Assembly: GCA_017643365.1 (NCBI GenBank)
Contig: JAEPNO010000011.1
Span: forward strand, 1 to 64,000
Direction of reading: 5' to 3'
DNA from: Balneolaceae bacterium
GTDB lineage: Bacteria; Bacteroidota; Rhodothermia; Balneolales; Balneolaceae
Length of the DNA: 64,000 nucleotides
Part shown: in pieces, positions 51,685 through 59,352 of the stretch
Position numbering within the stretch: the stretch's first letter is position 1
Layout: each line of letters opens with the position of its first letter
The notes under the pieces: model-generated
Database searches by the model: none
What the model saw: the letters and a program-made list of their open reading frames with translations, nothing else
What the model was told of the DNA's origin: nothing
Made by a program: the position numbers and the translations under genes

Positions 51685-53100
51685 TTGAAAGAAAATTACG
51701 AAGTGAATAAAGTTAGTATAAAGTTTCCCCACGGTCGGAGTAGAGTAAGAAGTGGTCGATTATTAGGAATGTTCTTGATATTAATTACGGTGTCTCTAGC
51801 CTGCTCCCGAACCGCAGAAAAACTCGAAACACGATTTGAAGCCAGCATCTCTGTAGCCGATTCCATCGACCAAACCGGAGATTACTCAGGCTTCTCTTTT
51901 TTGATTTATAACCGACTTTCGGTAAACGATCCCATCGATACACTTTTTTATGGTGTAACCGATACCACCGGTCTTGTGGATGGCGTGATTCCTTTTGAAA
52001 GTCCGGGAGCATACCCGCTTCAGATTTCAAGAAATGGGGTAAACTTATCGTCAATGCGATTGTTATTGGCAGATGATGATACCATCCGATTTTCCGGCGA
52101 ATATCCCGATCTTTCAGCCACTCTGGAAATCGATTCTCGTGAAAATCGAGCTATGAAAGTGTACGAACGAGTTGATAACGGCTTTAACCGTGTAAATCTG
52201 TTCATCCAAACCGGACAATTAACCGGCGAAGATATCCCCATAGAATTGCAGAAATGGGTGGACTTGTATTGGGAAGTGTATGAGGATAAAAAAGGGACAT
52301 TCGCTTCTAAATTTGCCCTCGAAAGTGCTATTACATTGCTAGAGAAATTCGATCGTAAGCAGATGTACGAGAAGTTGAATCAAGCCTTTGACGAAGAATA
52401 TGCCTATGCACTCGCGGTAACTTATGGCAAAGAGTACGTTGCTAATTCTCGAGGATTTAACGCGGCTGTTTCGTATCTCGATTCTGTGAAGAATCTTTCC
52501 GATGAAGATAATATTCGCCAAACCTTCGATCGGGCTAAAATAAAACTCCACTTAGACAGCGCTTATGTAGAACAAGCGCGTGATTTGCTCAGTCGCTACG
52601 AACGAAAGTATGAAGATGAAGAGGATTATTCCTTTTGGTACAAAAACATACGTTTTGATTTGTACCAGATTCCACCGGGAAATCCGATTCCTGATTTTGA
52701 GTTTGTAACTGCCGTTGGCGATACCATTAGCCGTGCTAATATGCTTGGACAAGTTTACGTGCTCGAATTTACCGAAATGGCAAGTAGGTTGTATCAACAG
52801 CAATATGATGAAAGTACTGTTTTATATCAGTTGTATGGCCCGCAAGGTTTGAGTTATTTCACTATTCCATTCGATGAAAGTGTGAATACAATAATCGCCT
52901 TTTATGAAGAACGAGATCGCTTTTGGCCTATCGCCGACCCTCCATCGTTTGATAAACAACAATTAATGGATGATTTTAACATCCAGTATTTTCCAACTCG
53001 CATTCTTATTGATGCGGATGGAAACATTGTTCGAAAGTACCTAGGAGAAGAATTTGACGGGATTATTCCCGATATCACCAAAACATTAATGAACAACTAA
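51685..53100 (+). CDS. Thioredoxin-fold (TlpA/AhpC-like) lipoprotein without CxxC
   Basis: Up to 471 residues. The lipoprotein signal is around FLILITVSLACS (modified Cys near residue 40). The start is uncertain (TTG at 51685 or GTG at 51703), since no ATG lies before the signal. The first 330 residues are a DUF4369-like beta domain and helices; the last 140 have the TlpA/AhpC pattern (GNPIPDFEFVTAVGDTISRANMLGQVYVLEF, then IQYFPTRILIDADGNIVRKYLG). The redox-active Cys pair is absent (EFTEMASRLY replaces WCxxC). Between gatB and tpiA with gaps of one and five bases. Confidence 0.78.
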   Translation: MKENYEVNKVSIKFPHGRSRVRSGRLLGMFLILITVSLACSRTAEKLETRFEASISVADSIDQTGDYSGFSFLIYNRLSVNDPIDTLFYGVTDTTGLVDGVIPFESPGAYPLQISRNGVNLSSMRLLLADDDTIRFSGEYPDLSATLEIDSRENRAMKVYERVDNGFNRVNLFIQTGQLTGEDIPIELQKWVDLYWEVYEDKKGTFASKFALESAITLLEKFDRKQMYEKLNQAFDEEYAYALAVTYGKEYVANSRGFNAAVSYLDSVKNLSDEDNIRQTFDRAKIKLHLDSAYVEQARDLLSRYERKYEDEEDYSFWYKNIRFDLYQIPPGNPIPDFEFVTAVGDTISRANMLGQVYVLEFTEMASRLYQQQYDESTVLYQLYGPQGLSYFTIPFDESVNTIIAFYEERDRFWPIADPPSFDKQQLMDDFNIQYFPTRILIDADGNIVRKYLGEEFDGIIPDITKTLMNN

Positions 53101-53105
53101 AGCTA

Positions 53106-53873
53106 ATGCGCCGATTTTTAATAGCCGGAAACTGGAAAATGAATTGTGGTCCTGTAGATGCAGCCGAACTGCTCGAAGGACTTGAAAATGCTAAAACTGA
53201 AGTAGCTGAAGAGGTTGATGTACTTGTTTGTCCACCGTTTGTAAGCCTGGGGATGAGCGTAAACTACTTACAGGATACCGATATCCATGTGGGTGCGCAA
53301 AATATCCACTTCGAAGATAACGGTGCATTTACCGGTGAAATCAGCGCTAGTATGCTTACCGAGTGCGGTTGTTCATTTGTGATTATCGGTCACTCCGAGC
53401 GTCGTGAGTATTTCGGCGAAACCGATTCATCGGTGAACAAGAAAATCAAAAAAGCGTTGGCGTTTGATCTGGTTCCTGTGCTTTGCGTGGGTGAAAGCTT
53501 AGATCAGCGCAAGCAGGATATTCACTTCGATTTGGTGAAAAACCAAGTTACTGCAGCTTTAGAAGGCATTTCTGGGGATGAAGCCCTTGATGTGGTTATA
53601 GCTTACGAACCAATTTGGGCAATCGGAACAGGTGAAACTGCATCCAAAGAACAAGCGCAGGAAATGCACGCTCACATCCGTGGTGTTGTTGCCGATTTAT
53701 ATGATCAGGAAACAGCCGATGAAATTCGAATTCTCTACGGTGGAAGTATGAAACCGGCCAATGCAGAAGAACTACTCAGCCAACCCGATGTGGACGGTGG
53801 CCTGATTGGCGGAGCATCACTAAACGCAGAAAGCTTTGCCGAAATCATCAGCATCGCCGAAAAATTAAGCTAG
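53106..53873 (+). CDS. tpiA: Triosephosphate isomerase
   Basis: 255 residues. Catalytic residues Lys11 (GNWKMN), His96 (IIGHSERR) and Glu168 (AYEPIWAIGTG) are in place, and the phosphate loop ends with ILYGGSMK and GGLIGGAS. It interconverts DHAP and glyceraldehyde-3-phosphate in glycolysis and gluconeogenesis. Starts five bases after the lipoprotein gene, last of a gatB-tlpA-like-tpiA transcript. Confidence 0.97.
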   Translation: MRRFLIAGNWKMNCGPVDAAELLEGLENAKTEVAEEVDVLVCPPFVSLGMSVNYLQDTDIHVGAQNIHFEDNGAFTGEISASMLTECGCSFVIIGHSERREYFGETDSSVNKKIKKALAFDLVPVLCVGESLDQRKQDIHFDLVKNQVTAALEGISGDEALDVVIAYEPIWAIGTGETASKEQAQEMHAHIRGVVADLYDQETADEIRILYGGSMKPANAEELLSQPDVDGGLIGGASLNAESFAEIISIAEKLS

Positions 53874-53920
53874 AACGTTTTCGTTTGATTACGATTTAGT
53901 TTTTAAAAACTGAATTCTGA

Positions 53921-53975
53921 GTCCCCCTTCGAAGGGGGACAAATCAGCGAAGAGTAGATTCGCTGATTTTGGGGG
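53921..53975. repeat. Intergenic double palindrome, REP-like
   Basis: A perfect 20-bp palindrome (GTCCCCCTTCGAAGGGGGAC at 53921-53940) is followed by AAATCAGCGAA...TTCGCTGATTT (11-bp stem, 53941-53969) and GGGGGAT. This resembles interspersed palindromic elements of Bacteroidota; it may also end tpiA transcripts. The remaining 187-base gap shows nothing else. Confidence 0.65.
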
Positions 53976-54061
53976 ATGTTGGTTCCATCACGATTCCTCT
54001 AAAAAACATAGTCTCAACAAAAAGACCTTTTTCATGAGGGAAACCTCAAAAATTTTGACCC

Positions 54062-55366
54062 ATGAAAATCAACGTACTTCTTATCGGCTCAGGCGGACGT
54101 GAACATGCCCTTGCCTGGGGAATTGCCAAATCGCCACTCTTGAACACCCTGTACATCGCTCCGGGAAATCCCGGCACCGAATCGTTGGGCGAAAACGTAT
54201 CGCTAGATGTTTCCAATCACGCCGAAGTACAGCAATTCATAGAAGAGCACGATGTAAAACTCACGGTTGTCGGACCCGAACAGCCCTTGGTTGAAGGTAT
54301 CTCCGATCATCTGGAAGCAGCCGGACATAAGGTTTTTGGTCCTAAAAAAGCTGCAGCCATGCTCGAAGGCAGTAAAGAGTTTGCCAAAGATTTCATGGCT
54401 CGGCATAACATTCCAACGGCGGCCTATAAAGTATTCGATCAAGACGACTTTGAGGCAGCTGCGGAGTATATCAAAAGTCAAAACAGCTATCCGGTGGTGT
54501 TAAAAGCTGATGGACTTGCCGGAGGAAAAGGAGTACTCATTCCGGAATCCGAAGCCGAAGCCATGGAAGCCTTACAAGAGCTTAAAACAGGCTCTCTTAG
54601 TGGCGCCGCTTCCCGATTGGTGATTGAAGAGTTTATGGTTGGGGAAGAAGCATCCGTGTTTGCCATTTGCGATGGAAACAGCTTTAAAGTGATTGGGAAT
54701 GCACAGGATCACAAGCGAGTGGGAGAAGGCGATACCGGACTTAACACTGGCGGAATGGGCGCGTATTCACCGGCCCCAATTTTAACAGCTGAACTGCTTG
54801 CAAAGACCGAGAAGGAAATTATTCTCCCAACTATTTCAGGTATGAAAGCCGAAGGATACCCATACACCGGATTTTTGTATGTGGGCTTGATGATTACTTC
54901 GGAAGGACCTAAGGTCGTGGAGTATAATTGCCGTTTTGGAGATCCCGAATGTCAGGTGATTATCCCAAGAATGGAATCGGATTTGCTGGAAGTTTTGGTT
55001 GCTAGTACTAACACACCCCTAAATCCCCTCTCAAGAGGGGACTTTTCAACCATGGACATCAATTTTGATCAGAAGTATCGTTGTACTGTAGTGCTGGCTT
55101 CCGGAGGATATCCGCAGAGTTACGAAAAAGGGAAAGTGATTTCGGGCTTAGATTCGGTTCAGGATGCTCTCATCTTTCATGCCGGCACCAAGCGTGATGG
55201 AGATCAGATTGTAACCAATGGCGGACGCGTATTGAATGTGGTGGGCTCAGGAGATACCTTGCAAGAAGCCATTGAGTTGTCATATACTGCCATTTCAAAG
55301 ATCAGTTTTGAAGGCTCTTTTTATCGATCTGATATCGGTGCAAAAGGATTGAAGCACTTGAAATAG
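54062..55366 (+). CDS. purD: Phosphoribosylamine-glycine ligase
   Basis: 434 residues of the ATP-grasp family. VLLIGSGGREHALAWGIAKSP, APGNPGTE, VVLKADGLAGGKGV, NTGGMGAYSPAP and EYNCRFGDPECQ are all present. It makes GAR from phosphoribosylamine, glycine and ATP in purine synthesis. Odd point: residues about 317-331 (NTPLNPLSRGDFSTM) are encoded by a palindromic repeat inserted in frame between two conserved segments (LLEVLVAS and INFDQKYRCTVV), making the protein slightly longer than usual. The fold probably tolerates it as a surface loop. Confidence 0.95.
   Translation: MKINVLLIGSGGREHALAWGIAKSPLLNTLYIAPGNPGTESLGENVSLDVSNHAEVQQFIEEHDVKLTVVGPEQPLVEGISDHLEAAGHKVFGPKKAAAMLEGSKEFAKDFMARHNIPTAAYKVFDQDDFEAAAEYIKSQNSYPVVLKADGLAGGKGVLIPESEAEAMEALQELKTGSLSGAASRLVIEEFMVGEEASVFAICDGNSFKVIGNAQDHKRVGEGDTGLNTGGMGAYSPAPILTAELLAKTEKEIILPTISGMKAEGYPYTGFLYVGLMITSEGPKVVEYNCRFGDPECQVIIPRMESDLLEVLVASTNTPLNPLSRGDFSTMDINFDQKYRCTVVLASGGYPQSYEKGKVISGLDSVQDALIFHAGTKRDGDQIVTNGGRVLNVVGSGDTLQEAIELSYTAISKISFEGSFYRSDIGAKGLKHLK
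55012..55045 (+). repeat. Palindromic element inserted in frame in purD
   Basis: CACCCCTAAATCCCCTCTCA followed by AGAGGGGACTTTT: TCCCCTCT and AGAGGGGA form an 8-bp stem at 55024-55041. The translated peptide TPLNPLSRGDFS is of a type seen repeatedly inside unrelated bacterial proteins, analogous to Rickettsia palindromic elements. Confidence 0.7.
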
Positions 55367-55459
55367 AGGCAAAGGGATAAAGGATCTAAGGCAAAAAGTT
55401 AAATCTATATGCAATACAAACGTCATATATTTGAAAGAAAAAGCTTCATATTAAATGAG

Positions 55460-56158
55460 ATGTATTGGGTGTGTTTTTTATTGGTCGTGCTTGTTTTTTC
55501 CCCTCAAATAATCGCGCAAAACTCCCAGATTATTTACTACGGATTGCAGAACCCGACCTCGTTGTATGCAACGCAGGATCATGTATTTGTGGTAGAGTCG
55601 GGGAAGCATCGAGTGGTGAAATTGGATTATGACGGCGATGTAGTTGCTACTTTGGGTGGACTAGGAACAGGCGATTATCAGTTCGATCGACCTGTAGATG
55701 TTGATGCCACAAACGGATTACAAATCTACATTTCTGATTATAGAAATCTGCGCATTCAAATTTACGATCGTCGATTTCGGTTTCTGAGTTCGATTAAAAC
55801 AGAAGTGCCTTTTACAAATCGACAAATGAAACCGACACAGATTGTGGTCAACGATTTTGACGAACTGTTTGTGTTTGATGATGTCTCAAAGTCCATCCTG
55901 AAATTCGACGAAAACGGTAATTTTGTGGATAGTTTTGAGCTTGAGGGCGTTATCCCGTCAAATATTGAAGCGGACGGTGATCGCTTATTTCTTACGGATC
56001 GAAAGAATGGACAAACCATTGTCATGACTCAAAACGGTATTATTGGGGAGTCGTTTCCATTGGTGGATGAAGCCACAGACATCATTCAGGAAGTTGAATT
56101 CGGGATCTATGTCTTTAAACTATATGCCGATCGGGTTGAGAAAAGTAGAATTCAATGA
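55460..56158 (+). CDS. NHL/six-bladed propeller secreted protein
   Basis: About 232 residues from the ATG at 55460 (MYWVCFLLVVLVFSPQIIAQ signal peptide); a start at 55409 would give a long charged leader. Repeats of the NHL type are visible: NPTSLYATQDHVFVVESGKHRVVKLDYDG, RPVDVDATNGLQIYISDYRNLRIQIYDR, and MKPTQIVVNDFDELFVFDDVSKSILKFDENG. It forms a short propeller of four or five blades with no enzymatic motif. The stop overlaps the LuxE-like start as ATGA, so it is in an operon with it. Confidence 0.8.
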   Translation: MYWVCFLLVVLVFSPQIIAQNSQIIYYGLQNPTSLYATQDHVFVVESGKHRVVKLDYDGDVVATLGGLGTGDYQFDRPVDVDATNGLQIYISDYRNLRIQIYDRRFRFLSSIKTEVPFTNRQMKPTQIVVNDFDELFVFDDVSKSILKFDENGNFVDSFELEGVIPSNIEADGDRLFLTDRKNGQTIVMTQNGIIGESFPLVDEATDIIQEVEFGIYVFKLYADRVEKSRIQ

Positions 56159-57138
56159 TCGATCCTTTTGATCCATCACTAACTTTCGAGGAAAAATCTC
56201 TTCAAATCTTCGAATATCAAAAAACGAACAATCCGGTTTACCAACGATTTTGCCAAGCACTCGGCGTAAATGTTGTTAATTCTGTGAGTGAAATTCCGCT
56301 TTTGCCCATTCAGGCGTTCAAAGATGCGACGTTAATAACGGAACATGAATCACTCAATATTCAAGATTCATCGTTGAAGTTTGAAAGTTCGGGTACTTCA
56401 GGGATGCATCGGAGTAAGCACTACGTTCTTGATCCGAAACTGTATAAAGAATCCATCTTGAAAGGGATGAACCATTTTTACAATCTCGAGAACTATGTGG
56501 TGCTCGCCTACACTCCCGGCTATGCTGAAAATCCGAATTCATCGCTTGTTTGGATGTTAAACACGCTCATTAAGAATGATAATACTGGAATGAGTCGCTT
56601 TTTGCCTCTTGGTGATGTGATTGTTTCAGACTTTCTGGATGAGATCACATCAAGCGGAAAAAAAGTGATGTTGTTTGGGGCCGCTTTTGGGCTGTTGGAT
56701 TTGATCGAAATGGGAAGCCCGAGTTTACCAGTAAATGCTGTTATTCTGGAAACGGGTGGGATGAAAACTCATCGGCGTGAAATGACAAAAGAGGCGTTGC
56801 ATGAAAGACTTGCTACCGGTTTTAATCTACCGAAAGAATCAATCCACTCGGAATATGGTATGACGGAGTTGTTGAGTCAGGCTTACAGCCGGGGATCCTT
56901 TTGGTTTGAGTGTGTGCCTTGGATGCAGGTTTCGATTCGGAATCCTCAGAATCCAATGGAAGAGATGTCTTCAGGAGAAGAAGGTTTGATCGGAGTGATT
57001 GATTTAGCGAATATAAATTCGTGTTCATTTATCTTAACCGGCGATAAAGGTGTACAAGGAGAAGATGGGAAGTTTCAAGTGCTTGGCAGATGGAATCCGA
57101 TCAACCTACGTGGCTGTAACTTTTTGATTGAAGACTAA
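56155..57138 (+). CDS. LuxE-family acyl-protein synthetase
   Basis: 327 residues of the LuxE/PaaK-like adenylating family. The ATP loop is LKFESSGTSGMHRSKHYVLD; the LuxE pattern continues with VVLAYTPGYAENPNSSLVWMLNTLI, ETGGMKTHRREMTKEALHE, SEYGMTELLSQAYSRG and VIDLANINSCSFILTGDKG. In Vibrio, LuxE activates a fatty acid and passes it to LuxC. The luxC-type gene follows 108 bases later. No luciferase genes (luxAB) are in the window, so light production is not implied; an aldehyde or alcohol product from fatty acids is possible. Confidence 0.88.
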   Translation: MIDPFDPSLTFEEKSLQIFEYQKTNNPVYQRFCQALGVNVVNSVSEIPLLPIQAFKDATLITEHESLNIQDSSLKFESSGTSGMHRSKHYVLDPKLYKESILKGMNHFYNLENYVVLAYTPGYAENPNSSLVWMLNTLIKNDNTGMSRFLPLGDVIVSDFLDEITSSGKKVMLFGAAFGLLDLIEMGSPSLPVNAVILETGGMKTHRREMTKEALHERLATGFNLPKESIHSEYGMTELLSQAYSRGSFWFECVPWMQVSIRNPQNPMEEMSSGEEGLIGVIDLANINSCSFILTGDKGVQGEDGKFQVLGRWNPINLRGCNFLIED

Positions 57139-57170
57139 TGATATTCACAGTCCGAAATCAATTTCACATA

Positions 57171-57253
57171 GTCATCCAGATCCGCCGGCTGGCGGAGAGG
57201 ATCTGCACATATAAATTATTTTGAAGATTCTTCGCTATCGCTCAGAATGACAA
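57171..57253 (+). repeat. Interspersed repeat covering the luxC start
   Basis: GATCCGCCGGCTGGCGGAGA forms a TCCGCC/GGCGGA hairpin and is followed by GGATCTGCACA and then TTCTTCGCTATCGCTCAGAA. The tail resembles widespread intergenic repeats ending CGCTCAGAATGACA. Its conserved AGAATGACA supplies the ATG of luxC (57247). Confidence 0.6.
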
Positions 57254-58284
57254 TAAAATCCCACATACAACAAATCGATAAAGCCACTCGGGCATGGTTT
57301 CGGGCGGATAATATCCTTTTGAAAGAAGCCATTGAACAAACGGTTGCTGAGGGTTTGTTCACCTTCGAAGACATCAAGTTTGCGATTCGTGCACTCAAGG
57401 AAAAAGTGTATGCCGGTCAGGTAGCGGAATGGGCTGAACGGGCAGGGTTGAGCGAGGAGCATCATCAAAAAGGAAAAAAAGTGCTTTGTTTGCATGCCGG
57501 GAATTTACCAATGGTTGGTTTTCAGGATGCGTTGGGCACGATCTTATCCGGCGCTAATTATTATGGTAAACTCTCGAGTAAAGATCCGTATTTGTTAGCC
57601 GCTTTTTTGGATGCACTAAAAAATGCCGGGGTATCAACTAACATTGATTATTCGACAGATTTAAACTCATTTAAAGATTTAAAAGCTGACAAAGTCCTTT
57701 TTGCCGGATCGGAGCAATCGGTGGAGCCGGTAAAGCTAAAACTGTCAGAATTGAACGCTATTACCGATGAAACTGCCTTTGACATCCGAACTGCTAAATT
57801 TTCGATAGCCTACATCACCAGCGAAGACTCGGACGTTGTGACCGATTTAGTAGAGGCAATTTTTCGGTATGGGGGACAAGGTTGCCGATCGGTGGCCGTA
57901 GTGGTTAGTCCGATCAAATTCTCGAATTTAAAATGCCACTTTCAGGATTATATCGAAGCGTTTTGGCTGAAAAATCCACCGACTAAAAAGTACACTTCGG
58001 CGATTGAATATCAATTTGCCTACAACAAAGCCATTGAACGTGACCAAGCGTGGCTCGATCATTTTTTGATTCAGGATAGCGAAGATTTCCCCGAGCTGGA
58101 TTCAACCTTGCATTGGGTTCAAGGGGATGAGAATAAGGTGAAAGAATTAGTTCAAAAATTTGGAGCAGCAGTTCAAACAGTCTACACAGCCGGAGAGAAG
58201 ATAGCGGGTTTAAAAACAGATTTTTTGAGTCAGGCCCAAACGCCTAACCTATGGTGGGAGCCGGATAGGAAACCGGTTATTTGA
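57247..58284 (+). CDS. LuxC-family acyl-CoA/acyl-protein reductase
   Basis: 345 residues of the LuxC (aldehyde dehydrogenase superfamily) reductase family. Active-site Cys213 lies in RYGGQGCRSVAVVVSP, and LHAGNLPMVGFQDALGTILSGANYYGKLSSKDPYL is diagnostic. It reduces an activated acyl group to an aldehyde with NADPH. The ATG comes from an interspersed repeat; no better start is seen. The last 17 codons are duplicated 828 bases downstream beyond the vapBC genes. Works with the LuxE-like protein upstream. Confidence 0.88.
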   Translation: MTIKSHIQQIDKATRAWFRADNILLKEAIEQTVAEGLFTFEDIKFAIRALKEKVYAGQVAEWAERAGLSEEHHQKGKKVLCLHAGNLPMVGFQDALGTILSGANYYGKLSSKDPYLLAAFLDALKNAGVSTNIDYSTDLNSFKDLKADKVLFAGSEQSVEPVKLKLSELNAITDETAFDIRTAKFSIAYITSEDSDVVTDLVEAIFRYGGQGCRSVAVVVSPIKFSNLKCHFQDYIEAFWLKNPPTKKYTSAIEYQFAYNKAIERDQAWLDHFLIQDSEDFPELDSTLHWVQGDENKVKELVQKFGAAVQTVYTAGEKIAGLKTDFLSQAQTPNLWWEPDRKPVI

Positions 58285-58293
58285 TATATTTAA

Positions 58294-58317
58294 GGAGCAA
58301 AGGAGCAAAGGAGCAAA
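58294..58317 (+). repeat. 8-bp tandem repeat (GGAGCAAA)x3
   Basis: Three perfect copies directly after the luxC stop codon, the same unit length as the repeat found after purB. Confidence 0.65.
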
Positions 58318-58320
58318 GCT

Positions 58321-58341
58321 ATCCCGCGGTGAAGGCGGGAT
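58321..58341. repeat. REP-like hairpin after luxC
   Basis: ATCCCGC and GCGGGAT pair with a seven-base loop and are followed by CTGCG, the same ending as the repeat upstream of luxC (GGATCTGCA). luxC is thus bracketed by related elements. The remaining gap to the vapB gene shows no gene. Confidence 0.5.
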
Positions 58342-58528
58342 CTGCGTTTAATAAAACAAATTTGTGTTCAATTCATGATTTGACTTAGGATTATAACAAC
58401 ACTTTCTGTGATGGCTAATTTTATAGAAATCGTAGTTGTTTATCGGTATAGCGAAAGCGCCTAATCCAATTCTAACTAATAAAACGGTGTGTTTTACGTA
58501 TTTTGTATCGATCAACAAAGTGTAAAAT

Positions 58529-58735
58529 ATGGAAACAGTAAAAGTATCACCGAAATTTCAGGTATCGATTCCCGCGAAAATAAGAAAGTCGTTGAAAATC
58601 AAAGCAGGACAAAAAGTTCTAATGATTCCGATTGACGGCAGAATTGAAATGGTGCCAATTAAAGATGCCAAGTCTTTACGTGGAATCGCGAAAGGAGTAG
58701 ATCTGAACATTGAAAAAGAAGAAGATCGATTTTGA
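58529..58735 (+). CDS. AbrB/SpoVT-type antitoxin (VapB-like)
   Basis: 68 residues. METVKVSPKFQVSIPAKIRKSLKIKAGQKVLMI is a swapped-hairpin AbrB DNA-binding domain, followed by a short C-terminal part (KSLRGIAKGVDLNIEKEEDRF) that would block the toxin. The TGA stop overlaps the TTG start of the toxin gene (TTGA). Probable autorepressor of the pair. Confidence 0.88.
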   Translation: METVKVSPKFQVSIPAKIRKSLKIKAGQKVLMIPIDGRIEMVPIKDAKSLRGIAKGVDLNIEKEEDRF

Positions 58736-59103
58736 ATGTTTTAGATTCATCATTTTGGCTCGAGTATTTCATGGATGGGCCAAATGCAGATATTATTGAA
58801 CCAATCATATTAAAACCAGATACTATCATTGTTCCATCGATTTGTTTTTATGAAGTGTATAAAGTAACACTTCGTAAGTTAGGCAAAACTAAAGCACTAG
58901 ATTGTATTGGACTCTTAGCTCTTTCGAAAGAAATATTTATTGATCAGGATATCGCTCTAACAGCAGCACAAATTAATGCAGAGCGAAAACTCCCAATGGC
59001 TGACTCGTTGATTTACGCAACCGCTCTTAAATATGAAGCCACTCTCTGGACCCAAGATTCAGACTTTGAAGGATTACCAAGTGTGAATTATTTCGAGAAG
59101 TAG
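58732..59103 (+). CDS. PIN-domain toxin VapC
   Basis: 123 residues starting at TTG 58732, which overlaps the antitoxin stop. PIN acidic residues are Asp5 (LDSSFWLEYF), Glu41 (SICFYEVYKV), Asp91 (LPMADSLIYATALKY) and Asp109/Asp111 (WTQDSDFEGL), a complete set, so an active RNase is likely. The module lies between luxC and a duplicated luxC 3' end, suggesting it arrived by insertion. Confidence 0.88.
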   Translation: MNVLDSSFWLEYFMDGPNADIIEPIILKPDTIIVPSICFYEVYKVTLRKLGKTKALDCIGLLALSKEIFIDQDIALTAAQINAERKLPMADSLIYATALKYEATLWTQDSDFEGLPSVNYFEK

Positions 59104-59111
59104 GAAAAAAC

Positions 59112-59165
59112 CAAGCACAAACGCCAGATATTTTGTGGGAGCCGGATGGGAAACCAGTTATTTGA
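59112..59165 (+). pseudogene. Duplicated luxC 3' end
   Basis: The 54 bases encode QAQTPDILWEPDGKPVI and a TGA, matching the luxC terminus QAQTPNLWWEPDRKPVI (58231-58284) at 44 of 54 bases by hand alignment. It is not joined to any start codon. It marks the other edge of the vapBC insert. Confidence 0.75.
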
Positions 59166-59238
59166 TTAGCATTTAGAACCACAGTAGGGTGATTTGAAAA
59201 TATGACCCCGTGGGATTTGAAAATGATTTATAAATGGT

Positions 59239-59340
59239 AGGGTCAATTCATGAATTGACCCTGACTGATTTGAAATTGAATTTAATTATCGGTGGGGATG
59301 AATCGTGATTTGTAATTGGGGCATGATTCGTGAATCATCC
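59239..59340. repeat. REP composite downstream of the RAYT gene
   Basis: A perfect 24-bp palindrome at 59239-59262 (half AGGGTCAATTCA), a spacer, then ATGATTCGTGAATCAT at 59323-59338. The same two palindromes in the same order and with similar spacers occur within the RAYT coding region at 59595-59702. Confidence 0.75.
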
Positions 59341-59352
59341 AGACAATTGTAT

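Noticed and set aside
56155-58284. A bioluminescence operon
   Set aside because: LuxE- and LuxC-like genes are present but no luciferase (luxA, luxB) or luxD is seen.
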